Shown here piece by piece: positions 41,817 through 49,164 of a DNA stretch of 64,000 nucleotides (position 1 is its first letter; every line of letters starts with the position of its first letter). A program made the position numbers and the translations under genes. The notes below the pieces were generated by a model. It searched no databases and was not told the DNA's origin. It was given only the letters and a program-made list of their open reading frames with translations. The DNA is from Paraburkholderia sprentiae WSM5005 (lineage in GTDB: Bacteria; Pseudomonadota; Gammaproteobacteria; Burkholderiales; Burkholderiaceae). The stretch is taken from the NCBI RefSeq assembly GCF_001865575.2, contig NZ_CP017564.2:26988-90987 (forward strand). The letters run 5' to 3'.

Positions 41817-42116
41817 TTATGGGCCTGCGTCAAACGGCGGCGCATCGGCCAGCCACTGGAACACTTCTGGTCGGAACTCGAAAACGGGGCTTGCAAGCCA
41901 TGCTTCCAGCGGCGGCTGCCATTCTTCCCACACGTAGTCGTCAAGGTCGAATTCTTCGTCCACCGAGCCAGATCCGTGCTCACAGAGAAAGGCGTAGACC
42001 ACGGCGTGACCGTCCCAGTAAGCTGCCAGACTGTCAGAAAGTAGCGCAATAGTGCCGGCCGTGCGCTGACGAAGCAAGGACGACAGTTCCCGCTCGAACA
42101 GCTCACGCGTCATCAT
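41817..42116 (-). CDS. Small acidic protein
   Basis: 99 residues from ATG 42116 (MMTRELFERE), overlapping the upstream gene's end. Acidic middle, and a C-terminus LEAWLASPVFEFRPEVFQWL-ADAPPFD that matches the end of the 43743 gene (LTDWFANPRFSHRPTLRNW-TLDAPPLE). The two are paralogues. Family unknown. Confidence 0.65.
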   Translation of the reverse strand: MMTRELFERELSSLLRQRTAGTIALLSDSLAAYWDGHAVVYAFLCEHGSGSVDEEFDLDDYVWEEWQPPLEAWLASPVFEFRPEVFQWLADAPPFDAGP

Positions 42117-42402
42117 CGTCCTCATCGTCTACGTCGCCTGCATCGTCCAGGTCCTCTGCCTCGCCCAGCTCCTCTGGTCTGATCGGCGCAAGCATCGGCT
42201 GTGTCGTATCGTAATCCGCGCCCTGCAGTGCCGCGTCAATCTCTGCCAGCAGGAATCCGAAATCAAGCGGCCACGATTTGCCCTCGGCGGTCACGGTCAT
42301 GCCGTCGTGAATCGTCAGATAGTATCGAGCCCTCAGCAGCGCGCGGACCAGCGGTGGCTCCTTGAGCGGATCACGGGTCGGTACATGTTCAGTCGTGTTC
42401 AT
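42103..42402 (-). CDS. Small protein with acidic tail
   Basis: 99 residues with AAGGAGG before the ATG. Globular first two-thirds (ARYYLTIHDGMTVTAEGKSW) and then a Glu/Asp tail. Translationally coupled to the 41817 gene. Acidic DNA-mimic proteins are one possibility, but there is no family evidence. Confidence 0.65.
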   Translation of the reverse strand: MNTTEHVPTRDPLKEPPLVRALLRARYYLTIHDGMTVTAEGKSWPLDFGFLLAEIDAALQGADYDTTQPMLAPIRPEELGEAEDLDDAGDVDDEDDDDA

Positions 42403-42556
42403 GGCGGCTACCTCCTTACTTTGAAGTCAGCAGCGCATGTGCCAGGCTCGTCAGGATCTACGCCAGCTTCCGCCGACGATCATGTTGCTCGGAAATCTTG
42501 GGCCCATTCTTTTACGGATGAGACAAGAGGTCTGTCGGGCCGGTTCGGTCTGCTAC

Positions 42557-42570
42557 TTCTGACGTCGGAA
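42557..42570. repeat. 14-bp ACGT-core palindrome, copy 10 (variant)
   Basis: TTCTGACGTCGGAA: the substituted base still obeys the Y-R pattern, supporting TTCYRACGTYRGAA as the consensus rather than a fixed string. Confidence 0.75.
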
Positions 42571-42583
42571 GTGACGGTGGATA

Positions 42584-42709
42584 GTTCAGAGTTAACTGAA
42601 CCAAAAGCCGGATAGTTCAGAATTAGGTGAACGAGCGGTTCAGAGTTAGACGAGCACTGTTGCGGCAAACGCTGGCCAGACCGCTACAACTGTTCAGACT
42701 TAAGTGAAT
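42584..42709 (+). repeat. Cluster of four GTTCAG repeats
   Basis: GTTCAGAGTTAACTGAAC, GTTCAGAATTAGGTGAAC, GTTCAGAGTTAGACGAGC and GTTCAGACTTAAGTGAAT. Multiple short terminal repeats of this kind are typical of IS21-family ends, but no istA/istB is present, so this may be a remnant end or an operator cluster. Confidence 0.6.
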
Positions 42710-42789
42710 CTCGACAATTTTTTTTGTTGTAGATTCGCCTCCTACCTGTGTGCGAACGCGCGGGGGCATGTTGGGCCTCGGAGGGCTGA

Positions 42790-43698
42790 ATGACTATTGC
42801 TATCGGAACCGCGAGCTGGACTGACCCGACCCTTATTGCGAGCAAGCGTTTTTATCCGCCTGGATGCACCAGCGCGGAAGCACGGCTACGTTTCTACGCC
42901 ACTCAGTTCCCTCTGGTCGAAGTGGATTCGAGCTATTACGCAATGCCAAGCGCCTCCAATTCGGTGCTTTGGGCTGAGCGCACGCCTGCTCACTTTACGT
43001 TCAACATCAAGGCGTTTCGTCTTTTTACCGGGCATCAAACCGACCGCACCAAGCTTCCGAAAGATATCCAGGCAGCGCTCCCGGCTAGCGACAAAAAAAA
43101 CCTGTACTACAAGGACACACCGGGGGAAATACTTCGCGAGCTATGGCGTCGCTATATCGAAGCGATAGAGCCTCTCAGGAAGGCAGGGAAGCTCGGTGCC
43201 GTTCACTTCCAGTTCGCACCTTGGGTAGTCAATAACGAAGACGGACGCGCTCATGTCGAGCATTGCGCCGACGTGATGGAAGGCTTCACGCTCGCAGCCG
43301 AATTTCGGCACCAGTCGTGGTTCTCCGACAGAGCGCGGGACGCCACGCTTGGGATGGAGCGCGAGCGCGGTCTGGTGAACGTCGTCGTAGACGAGCCAAA
43401 CACCTCGGCGAATTCGATACCCGCCGTATGGGAGACAACGAACCCCAGTCTCGCATTGATCCGTCTGCACGGTCGCAACCATGAGACGTGGAACATCAAG
43501 GATGCGGCGTCGGCCTCATCTCGCTTCAATTATGACTATAACGACGATGAACTAGGGGAGCTTGCCGGCCGGATTCAAGGCATTGCAGAGAAAGTAGAGC
43601 GAACGCATGTGGTATTCAACAACAACTTCGAGGATCAGGGCCAGCGCAACGCTCGGAGTTTGATCCAGATTCTCGGCGCGAGCGCCTTGCAACCCTAG
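42790..43698 (+). CDS. DUF72 (YecE-like) protein
   Basis: 302 residues. The start IGTASWTDPTLIASKRFYPP and LVEVDSSYYAMPS are hallmark DUF72 TIM-barrel segments, as are FTFNIKAFRLFTGH and the late VVFNNNFEDQGQRNA. Function of the family is unknown; some members sit beside DNA repair genes. Full-length for the family. Here it is near a DNA ligase and ImuA. Confidence 0.9.
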   Translation: MTIAIGTASWTDPTLIASKRFYPPGCTSAEARLRFYATQFPLVEVDSSYYAMPSASNSVLWAERTPAHFTFNIKAFRLFTGHQTDRTKLPKDIQAALPASDKKNLYYKDTPGEILRELWRRYIEAIEPLRKAGKLGAVHFQFAPWVVNNEDGRAHVEHCADVMEGFTLAAEFRHQSWFSDRARDATLGMERERGLVNVVVDEPNTSANSIPAVWETTNPSLALIRLHGRNHETWNIKDAASASSRFNYDYNDDELGELAGRIQGIAEKVERTHVVFNNNFEDQGQRNARSLIQILGASALQP

Positions 43699-43742
43699 CC
43701 GACTTTCGGCTCGTTTTCCCTACAGGTGCTCGCCGGCCGCCC

Positions 43743-44048
43743 TCATCCCACGGCGGATTCAAGTGGAGGCGCATCGAGCGTCCAGTTGCGCAGCGTTGGC
43801 CGGTGTGAGAACCGGGGGTTCGCAAACCAATCGGTCAGGTTCTCTTCTACCTGTCCGACAAACCACGCATCGACTGCGAACGGTTCATCGAGTCCCTCCG
43901 GTTCGTCCGCGCTTAGGAACACGCCTTTTATGCGGCCACCAACTAGGTACACGACAGCGCTGTCAGTTATGTCAGCCGTCGTGCATGGCGGCTCGTCGCG
44001 CAGCAGCATCCGAAGGTCTGCAATCGTCTGTTCGAAGGTTCTTTCCAT
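43743..44048 (-). CDS. Small acidic protein, paralogue of 41817
   Basis: 101 residues. Early ITDSAVVYLVGGRIKGVFLS and late LTDWFANPRFSHRPTLRNW correspond to segments of the 41817 protein. Acidic overall. Two copies flanking the DUF72 gene suggest local duplication. Confidence 0.65.
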   Translation of the reverse strand: MERTFEQTIADLRMLLRDEPPCTTADITDSAVVYLVGGRIKGVFLSADEPEGLDEPFAVDAWFVGQVEENLTDWFANPRFSHRPTLRNWTLDAPPLESAVG

Positions 44049-44099
44049 TACTTGTCCCCAAAATGAATAGCGCGGCGTGCGACGTACCTGAGCACGGCC

Positions 44100-44804
44100 T
44101 CATCGAAATCCCAGTGCCGCCTGACGGGAATAAGCCTGATTCTTCACCTTGACCCAATTGTTTGACCGTCCTCGCTGATATGGCGCATCGAGGCGCTTTC
44201 CAACCATCCCCTCGAAATCATGCGCGACAACCTGCTCGAATACCAGCTCACCGATGTCCGGAATGCCAGTGACGTAAAGCAGATTAGGCGTATCGTCAAA
44301 GCTGTCGCGTAATATCGGTTTGCGCTCACGCAGCGGCAACCCGCGCAAGTCGCGTTTGCCGATCGCAAGTATGTCGAAGGCGCAGACTCGCGCTGGATAA
44401 CGCTGAGCGGCCGCGCGCACGCGCGGCGCCACAGACATACACGCTCGTGATCGAACGCGCTCAAAGGCATCAGAGCCCCGCGCGGCTCCAATGGTCAATT
44501 CACAATCCCATACAAAACTGCCGTCCACTTCGGCGACGGCCTCGACCAACTCGGGGAATGCCCGATTCAGCAGGTTACCAGGCCTGGAAAACAATTCGAC
44601 TACCTCTCCGGTCTTGCTAACCAAGAGCCGGAACCCGTCGAGCTTCCATTCGTAGATCCACCCAGGAGCGGAGAAGGGAGCGCGGCGCAGCGTCGACAGC
44701 ATTAAGTCCGCCGGACGTATCGGGTGTAGGAGAGGGACGCCAGGCGATTTCTTACGCACAACGAGGCGCGACGCGTCCTCCGACGTTTTTAATTGGCGGG
44801 ACAT
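44100..44804 (-). CDS. Minimal ATP-dependent DNA ligase (adenylation domain only)
   Basis: 234 residues. Nucleotidyltransferase motifs in order: I YEWKLDGFR (Lys54), III LFSRPGNLL, IIIa/IV WDCELTI and FDILAIG, IV FEGMVGKR, V NWVKVKN. This is the LigD/Lig-B-like adenylation domain; the OB-fold domain that follows in full ligases is missing, so either a minimal ligase or a truncated LigD. No Ku gene is visible. Confidence 0.85.
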   Translation of the reverse strand: MSRQLKTSEDASRLVVRKKSPGVPLLHPIRPADLMLSTLRRAPFSAPGWIYEWKLDGFRLLVSKTGEVVELFSRPGNLLNRAFPELVEAVAEVDGSFVWDCELTIGAARGSDAFERVRSRACMSVAPRVRAAAQRYPARVCAFDILAIGKRDLRGLPLRERKPILRDSFDDTPNLLYVTGIPDIGELVFEQVVAHDFEGMVGKRLDAPYQRGRSNNWVKVKNQAYSRQAALGFR

Positions 44805-44844
44805 TTGTGGGCGACCGAATGGATAGATCGACCACGCAGCACGA

Positions 44845-44880
44845 AACGTGCGCGGCTCGGTTTGCCGGGCCGCGCACGTT
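44845..44880. terminator. Strong hairpin between ligase and 44958 gene
   Basis: Perfect 12-bp arms AACGTGCGCGGC and GCCGCGCACGTT with a 12-nt loop, in the divergent gap. Without a T-run it may be a regulatory hairpin rather than a terminator. Confidence 0.5.
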
Positions 44881-44957
44881 GTACAATCAAATACAAATAA
44901 TTGCCTTTATGAGCCTCTTTCGTCGCACTGACGCCCTTGACGGACTGATTTGGCTGT

Positions 44958-45446
44958 ATGCCTGTATCGAAGAAAAATCGGTCTAAACCCGCTCGCAATC
45001 GACAGAATAAGCGGCTGTATCTGCCGTTGGGAGCAGAGCATGCGAACCAGCTGTGCTTGCAAGCTCGAATCGCATTCGAGACGGTACGGCACGGAAAGTT
45101 TGACAGGACGGCTGCACTCGCGATGTCCTCTATTGTGCTCCTGTGCGAAACGCTCACGGAAGACGGGCACGGGATATTGCCGCTTGCACTGCTATGTGAG
45201 GCTAGGCAAGGCGTAGCTCGCATGCTTAACACGGGCGTCGCCAGTGGAACGTGGGCGTGTCCGCAAGCGCTTATCGACCAGCTGAACCGCATCGTGAACG
45301 AGTACGATCGGCAAATGCACGAGACGCGACTGCACGCGATCGTGGCCGCATCGGAAAAGGTTGACCGCATGTTGGCGGCGGGGAGAGGCAGAACGCTCGC
45401 CCGTGTGCAGGAGGGTGCCGAAAACCCCACGGCAGGCGAGTCCTAA
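44958..45446 (+). CDS. Hypothetical protein preceding the recombinase
   Basis: 162 residues. Basic start (KKNRSKPARNRQNKRLYLPL), then a helical body. No family recognised. It ends 17 bp before the recombinase start, so the two form one operon and it may be a directionality or accessory factor. Confidence 0.65.
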   Translation: MPVSKKNRSKPARNRQNKRLYLPLGAEHANQLCLQARIAFETVRHGKFDRTAALAMSSIVLLCETLTEDGHGILPLALLCEARQGVARMLNTGVASGTWACPQALIDQLNRIVNEYDRQMHETRLHAIVAASEKVDRMLAAGRGRTLARVQEGAENPTAGES

Positions 45447-45463
45447 ACAACAACCGTCAAACG

Positions 45464-46711
45464 ATGAACGTCACCATCCCGACGATCGAGTCATACGTGC
45501 TCGAACAGATGCCGACCTGCGCGCCGCGGAATCGCGGCGAGAGCCCGATTTTGCCCGGTGGCTTGACCGACGAGGACGCGGTTATCCGATGGCTGGCGAC
45601 AAAGGCGGCCGGCGACGGCAGACTAGCCGATTCAACCCTCGCGCAATATGTCGTAGAGGCTCGTCGCCTTTTTTGGTACGCGCGTTGGATCGCGCGGCCA
45701 ATCTCCGAATGGACGCTCGATGACGCCGGCAACTATTTGGCATTTCTTCGTGCGCCGGATCAACGCGCGATCTGTCAGACACGAGTCCGGCGCGACGACC
45801 CCGCATGGACGCCATTTCGCAAGGCCCTGTCGGCCGACTCGGCGCGGCAGTCACAGGTGATTGCCGGAAGCCTTTTCAAATGGCTAGTTGATATGCAATA
45901 CCTTCGCGCCAATCCCTTCTCTGGCTTCGGGCTAGCAGGAAAGCGCTCGCGCGCCGAGAAGAAGCAAAGCCGTTTCGTCGAGCCGACGGCGCTCGATTTG
46001 ACTCGTATGGCCATTGAAAATCGCGTCTGCCCGTCCGAGCGGCAGAGAGCAAAAAAGGTACGTGATCTTTTCGTCCTCGATCTTTTCGCCAAGGTAGGAC
46101 TGCGCACATCGGAAGCGACGGGCGCGACTATGGGCGCGATCCGCTACGCGTTGTTCACAACTGCGGAAAGGGATCGCGAGCCTGACGGGCCGGCAGGCGT
46201 TTGGGTCATCGACGTGACATCGGGAAAAGGTGGATATCCTCGGACGGTGTCGTTCGCCGCTGTCATGGGTCGATTGCAAGAATACAGGATCGCCTACGGG
46301 CTTTCGCCGCTCCCAGCAGCTGGCGAGTCGACGCCTTTGATCCTTGGAGCAAGGCGCCGGACTCCAACGATTAACGTTCAGCTTCCCCAGTGGCGACTGC
46401 GCAATCTGCGGCAAGATCTAGGGACATTTGACGGGGTCACAGACCGGTCCTCAATCTACCGACTCATCAAAGGAATCTTCCGCGAAGCGCTTGAATACTG
46501 GGACGCAAAGAGCCCGATTGACGCTGATAGCTTACGCCACGCTTCAACGCACTGGCTCCGACATACATTTGCGAAAAGCATGGTCGATGCGGGCGGGGGA
46601 GTCGTAACCGTGTCCCGCAATCTCGGGCACGCTGACATGAATACGGCGCTCACATACGTTGACGACGAAGAGTTGAAGCGCGCTCGCGAGACGGAGCGGT
46701 TGCTTCGATGA
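45464..46711 (+). CDS. Tyrosine site-specific recombinase
   Basis: 415 residues. Core-binding SAM-like domain (about 40-140) and catalytic domain with Arg214 in VGLRTSE, His363-x-x-Arg366 in HWLRHTF, His389 in NLGHADM and Tyr398 in TALTYV. This is the XerC/D-integrase class; it might resolve plasmid multimers or mobilise the 41.6-48 kb accessory block. No clear crossover site was found by eye in the following 370 bp. Confidence 0.9.
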   Translation: MNVTIPTIESYVLEQMPTCAPRNRGESPILPGGLTDEDAVIRWLATKAAGDGRLADSTLAQYVVEARRLFWYARWIARPISEWTLDDAGNYLAFLRAPDQRAICQTRVRRDDPAWTPFRKALSADSARQSQVIAGSLFKWLVDMQYLRANPFSGFGLAGKRSRAEKKQSRFVEPTALDLTRMAIENRVCPSERQRAKKVRDLFVLDLFAKVGLRTSEATGATMGAIRYALFTTAERDREPDGPAGVWVIDVTSGKGGYPRTVSFAAVMGRLQEYRIAYGLSPLPAAGESTPLILGARRRTPTINVQLPQWRLRNLRQDLGTFDGVTDRSSIYRLIKGIFREALEYWDAKSPIDADSLRHASTHWLRHTFAKSMVDAGGGVVTVSRNLGHADMNTALTYVDDEELKRARETERLLR

Positions 46712-47082
46712 AGGTAAGGCCTAGTGTCGGTAAACGGAATTCGTTGCACTAGTGCGCAGTTAGCTAGACTCGAAAGCACGGAATTAACTGGATTTTCGGG
46801 AAAGCGCGGAAGTTGAAGAACTGCCGCGCGGCGCAGTTGGCTCACGGCAACGTGCCGATGAGACTTTGATTAGAGAGGATGAGGGGCGCTTGACGACCCA
46901 ATGCGGGCGGTCGACCCGTCGCGGCTTAGAAGGCGGCCATCACGGTACTACGGACGTTCGACTAGTCGCAGCGAAATACGGCCGTTAGCCAAGTTAGTCG
47001 ACACTCGCAGCTCTCTAGCCCCGGTAGTCCACGTCCCGTTCGGCAAGGTCATGGCCATACACGGGACGCAAGCATGACTTCA
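46712..47082. other. Non-coding stretch after the recombinase
   Basis: No gene with coding character. A short CGGAATT occurs twice (about 46735 and 46781). It is a sensible place for a recombination site but I cannot define one. Confidence 0.4.
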
Positions 47083-47673
47083 TCAACCGAACATTCTAGA
47101 CAACACGAAGAGGACGAACACAGCCGCCGCGCCGAATTTGAGTGCGAATCTAACCTGGTCGCGCGTCTCAGGACGGTTCCGGTATTCCCCTGCGGCGTGG
47201 CTCTTCAACGCCTCGATCAGGGGCCTTCCTCTCGTCTCAGCCCGCTGTATTGCCGCGAGGCAACCCACGATCATCGCAGGACCCCATTCTTTCGGCATGT
47301 TGCGATGGTCCTTAGATAGCATGTGGAAGTTCTGGCGAAACGCACGAATGTTCTCATAAACGTAAGCAACGTCCCTCGCCGATTGCGGACCCAATAGACC
47401 GACCTTTGCAGCGTTCTCGTCAAACAGTGGACTCGGCGGAATCGGCCATTCAGTCAAGTCGAGCCCATTATCGGTCGCGATCGGAATCATGTTCTCAAGG
47501 CCGCGCTTTAGAAAATCGAACGCCTCAGCATGCGATTCGAGCTCGCCAGCCAGCGCACCAGCGAGCGCTTGACCATCGCGGAAGCGCCTGTAATCTTCAG
47601 CGAGGAAGTTATTGACGTATCCGCCCATCATAAGTCCGAGAAGGCCGATAAGAGCCGCATTGAGGTCAGCCAT
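47083..47673 (-). CDS. Membrane-anchored hypothetical protein
   Basis: 196 residues. N-terminal hydrophobic segment (LIGLLGLMMGGYV) and a C-terminal helix (FGAAAVFVLFVLSRMFG) enclose a helical cytoplasmic or periplasmic domain. No family recognised. Confidence 0.65.
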   Translation of the reverse strand: MADLNAALIGLLGLMMGGYVNNFLAEDYRRFRDGQALAGALAGELESHAEAFDFLKRGLENMIPIATDNGLDLTEWPIPPSPLFDENAAKVGLLGPQSARDVAYVYENIRAFRQNFHMLSKDHRNMPKEWGPAMIVGCLAAIQRAETRGRPLIEALKSHAAGEYRNRPETRDQVRFALKFGAAAVFVLFVLSRMFG

Positions 47674-48063
47674 GTTTATCCTTATTCGAAGATCCGATTG
47701 GGTGGCAGAATGGTCGTACCAGAATCATAAAATAAAGAGCAGTCCGGCGCGTGCGGTCGGGCGGTGATTCACATGCGGTTCCTACGGGACTATCAACTCA
47801 TCGAATGTCGCTTCACGGCCGCCGCAGCCTCTTGCAACCCGTGCTATCTCGCCTTCCGGCGAATCCAACAAATTCGCGTCGCAAATCCGACCAGTCCAAC
47901 TATTTCAGTACCGCTCTTGCAAAAGAGTCGAACCGATTTCGGTTTTCCCGCACTAGCAGCAGGAAGGGCGGGGGCGGGACAGCCGATTAGTTGCGTTTAG
48001 GACAGCGAGCAACAATGCGCCATATACTGTATAAATGTACAGTATCCATCGGGGGGCCGCATC
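47674..48063. other. Non-coding stretch with LexA-controlled promoter
   Basis: Nothing coding is convincing here. The right end carries the LexA box at 48025 in front of imuA. Confidence 0.5.
48025..48044. promoter_or_regulatory. LexA box (SOS operator)
   Basis: TACTGTATAAATGTACAGTA keeps the CTG-N10-CAG core with 6-bp symmetric arms, very close to the E. coli-type LexA consensus. It lies 20 bp before imuA, so the gene should be DNA-damage induced. Confidence 0.9.
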
Positions 48064-48768
48064 ATGCCTGCGCTACCAACGAACGTTGAGGACATCCATC
48101 CAGCGCTGTGGAAAGGCTCGCAACTCGGACGCGCGGCCGGCGTCACGGTTGAACCTGGCTACCAAGCGCTGTCGGCTGAATTGCCTGGCGGCGGCTGGCC
48201 CCTCGGCGCGCTGATAGACATGATGCCGCAACAAAGCGGGATTGGAGAATTGCGCATCTTAGCTCCCGCTCTCGCAAAGTTGGCGAGCAGGCCGATCGTA
48301 TTGCTGAAGCCCGTCCAAACGCCAAACATTCACGGGTTGGCGCACATCGGGTTGCCGCTGGAAAATCTAATGCTTCTTCGACCGTCCAATACGGCTGATA
48401 CGCTATGGAGCGCCGAGCAGATTCTCCGGGCGAAGACGTGCGGGGCGCTTCTCGTGTGGCAGCAGCACGTTCGCGAAGAATCGCTACGGCGCTTGCGTCT
48501 GGCAGCGAAGTCAGGTGACAGCTTGCTTGTGCTGTTTCGTCCGCTCGCGGCAGCCGCTGATGCGTCGCCCGCGGAACTGCGCTTGTGCCTCCGTCCAGTT
48601 GATAAAGGCGTGTCAGTCGATATCGTGAAGCGAAGGGGGCCGACGATGGACGGCCCGATTCAGATCGAGCTGCGACCATCGCCGATTCTACTAAGCCCGC
48701 ATGGCCGTTCTCGACGCGCAGCGCCAACGTTGGTGCCCCAATGGACGCCGTTAGGTGCCGATGCTTGA
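48064..48768 (+). CDS. imuA: ImuA-type SOS mutagenesis protein
   Basis: 234 residues. IHPALWKGSQLGRA, YQALSAELPGGGWPLGALID and the RecA/SulA-like core with IVLLKP and WSAEQILRAKTCGALLVW are typical of ImuA. ImuA works with ImuB and DnaE2 in translesion synthesis, yet neither partner follows; a different small gene does. It may modulate chromosomal ImuB/DnaE2, or be the remnant of a full cassette. Confidence 0.85.
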   Translation: MPALPTNVEDIHPALWKGSQLGRAAGVTVEPGYQALSAELPGGGWPLGALIDMMPQQSGIGELRILAPALAKLASRPIVLLKPVQTPNIHGLAHIGLPLENLMLLRPSNTADTLWSAEQILRAKTCGALLVWQQHVREESLRRLRLAAKSGDSLLVLFRPLAAAADASPAELRLCLRPVDKGVSVDIVKRRGPTMDGPIQIELRPSPILLSPHGRSRRAAPTLVPQWTPLGADA

Positions 48769-48832
48769 CCACTGAAGGCGGGAATGGCGGGAATCGTTTG
48801 TGCTCACACAGTGGTATCAAAGGAGTGCCGCC

Positions 48833-49057
48833 ATGTGCTACGGAAACCCTGTTGAAATGCTCGCGAATGTCCTGCCAGATCCCATGCCGCGAAACCGCTT
48901 GGGACATACCCCGCTCGATGACTTCGAGCACTTTTGCGCCTACTCGGGCCTTGTCGAACCAGAAGTCGGGTCGCTGGGATTTGCTTGGGCGAAGTGCGCT
49001 TACGTCGACGCCTGGATGCTCCGCTATGCCGTCGTGCCTGACGATTCGGGCCAGTAA
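48833..49057 (+). CDS. Small hypothetical protein after imuA
   Basis: 74 residues from ATG 48833, with AAAGGAG 6 nt upstream. Globular, with Cys near the start and several aromatics. No family recognised; possibly co-transcribed with imuA (65 bp gap). Confidence 0.6.
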   Translation: MCYGNPVEMLANVLPDPMPRNRLGHTPLDDFEHFCAYSGLVEPEVGSLGFAWAKCAYVDAWMLRYAVVPDDSGQ

Positions 49058-49117
49058 TTGCATTCCGGAACTACGGTCGGCCGGAAACGTGATAGGGCGC
49101 GCCTCTGCCTGTGGTAC

Positions 49118-49131
49118 TTCTGACGTTGGAA
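49118..49131. repeat. 14-bp ACGT-core palindrome, copy 11
   Basis: TTCTGACGTTGGAA immediately followed by the terminator at 49133, at the convergent end between the imuA unit and the relaxase gene. Confidence 0.8.
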
Positions 49132-49132
49132 A

Positions 49133-49160
49133 AGCGCCCGTGACACGGGCGCTCTCCTTT
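49133..49160. terminator. Bidirectional terminator at the relaxase 3' end
   Basis: AGCGCCCG-TGACA-CGGGCGCT (49133-49153) with T-rich sequence right and A-run left. It serves both convergent units. Confidence 0.75.
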
Positions 49161-49164
49161 GATG

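Larger units (their letters stand above)
42403..42789. other. Non-coding stretch with repeats
   Basis: No gene. It holds palindrome copy 10 (42557) and four GTTCAG repeats (42584-42709) with irregular spacing of 31, 23 and 54 bp, then a T-run before the DUF72 gene. Confidence 0.6.

Noticed and set aside
41659..48063. A complete transposon or integron
   Set aside because: There is a tyrosine recombinase but no transposase, no attC-like sites and no terminal inverted repeats that I could find.
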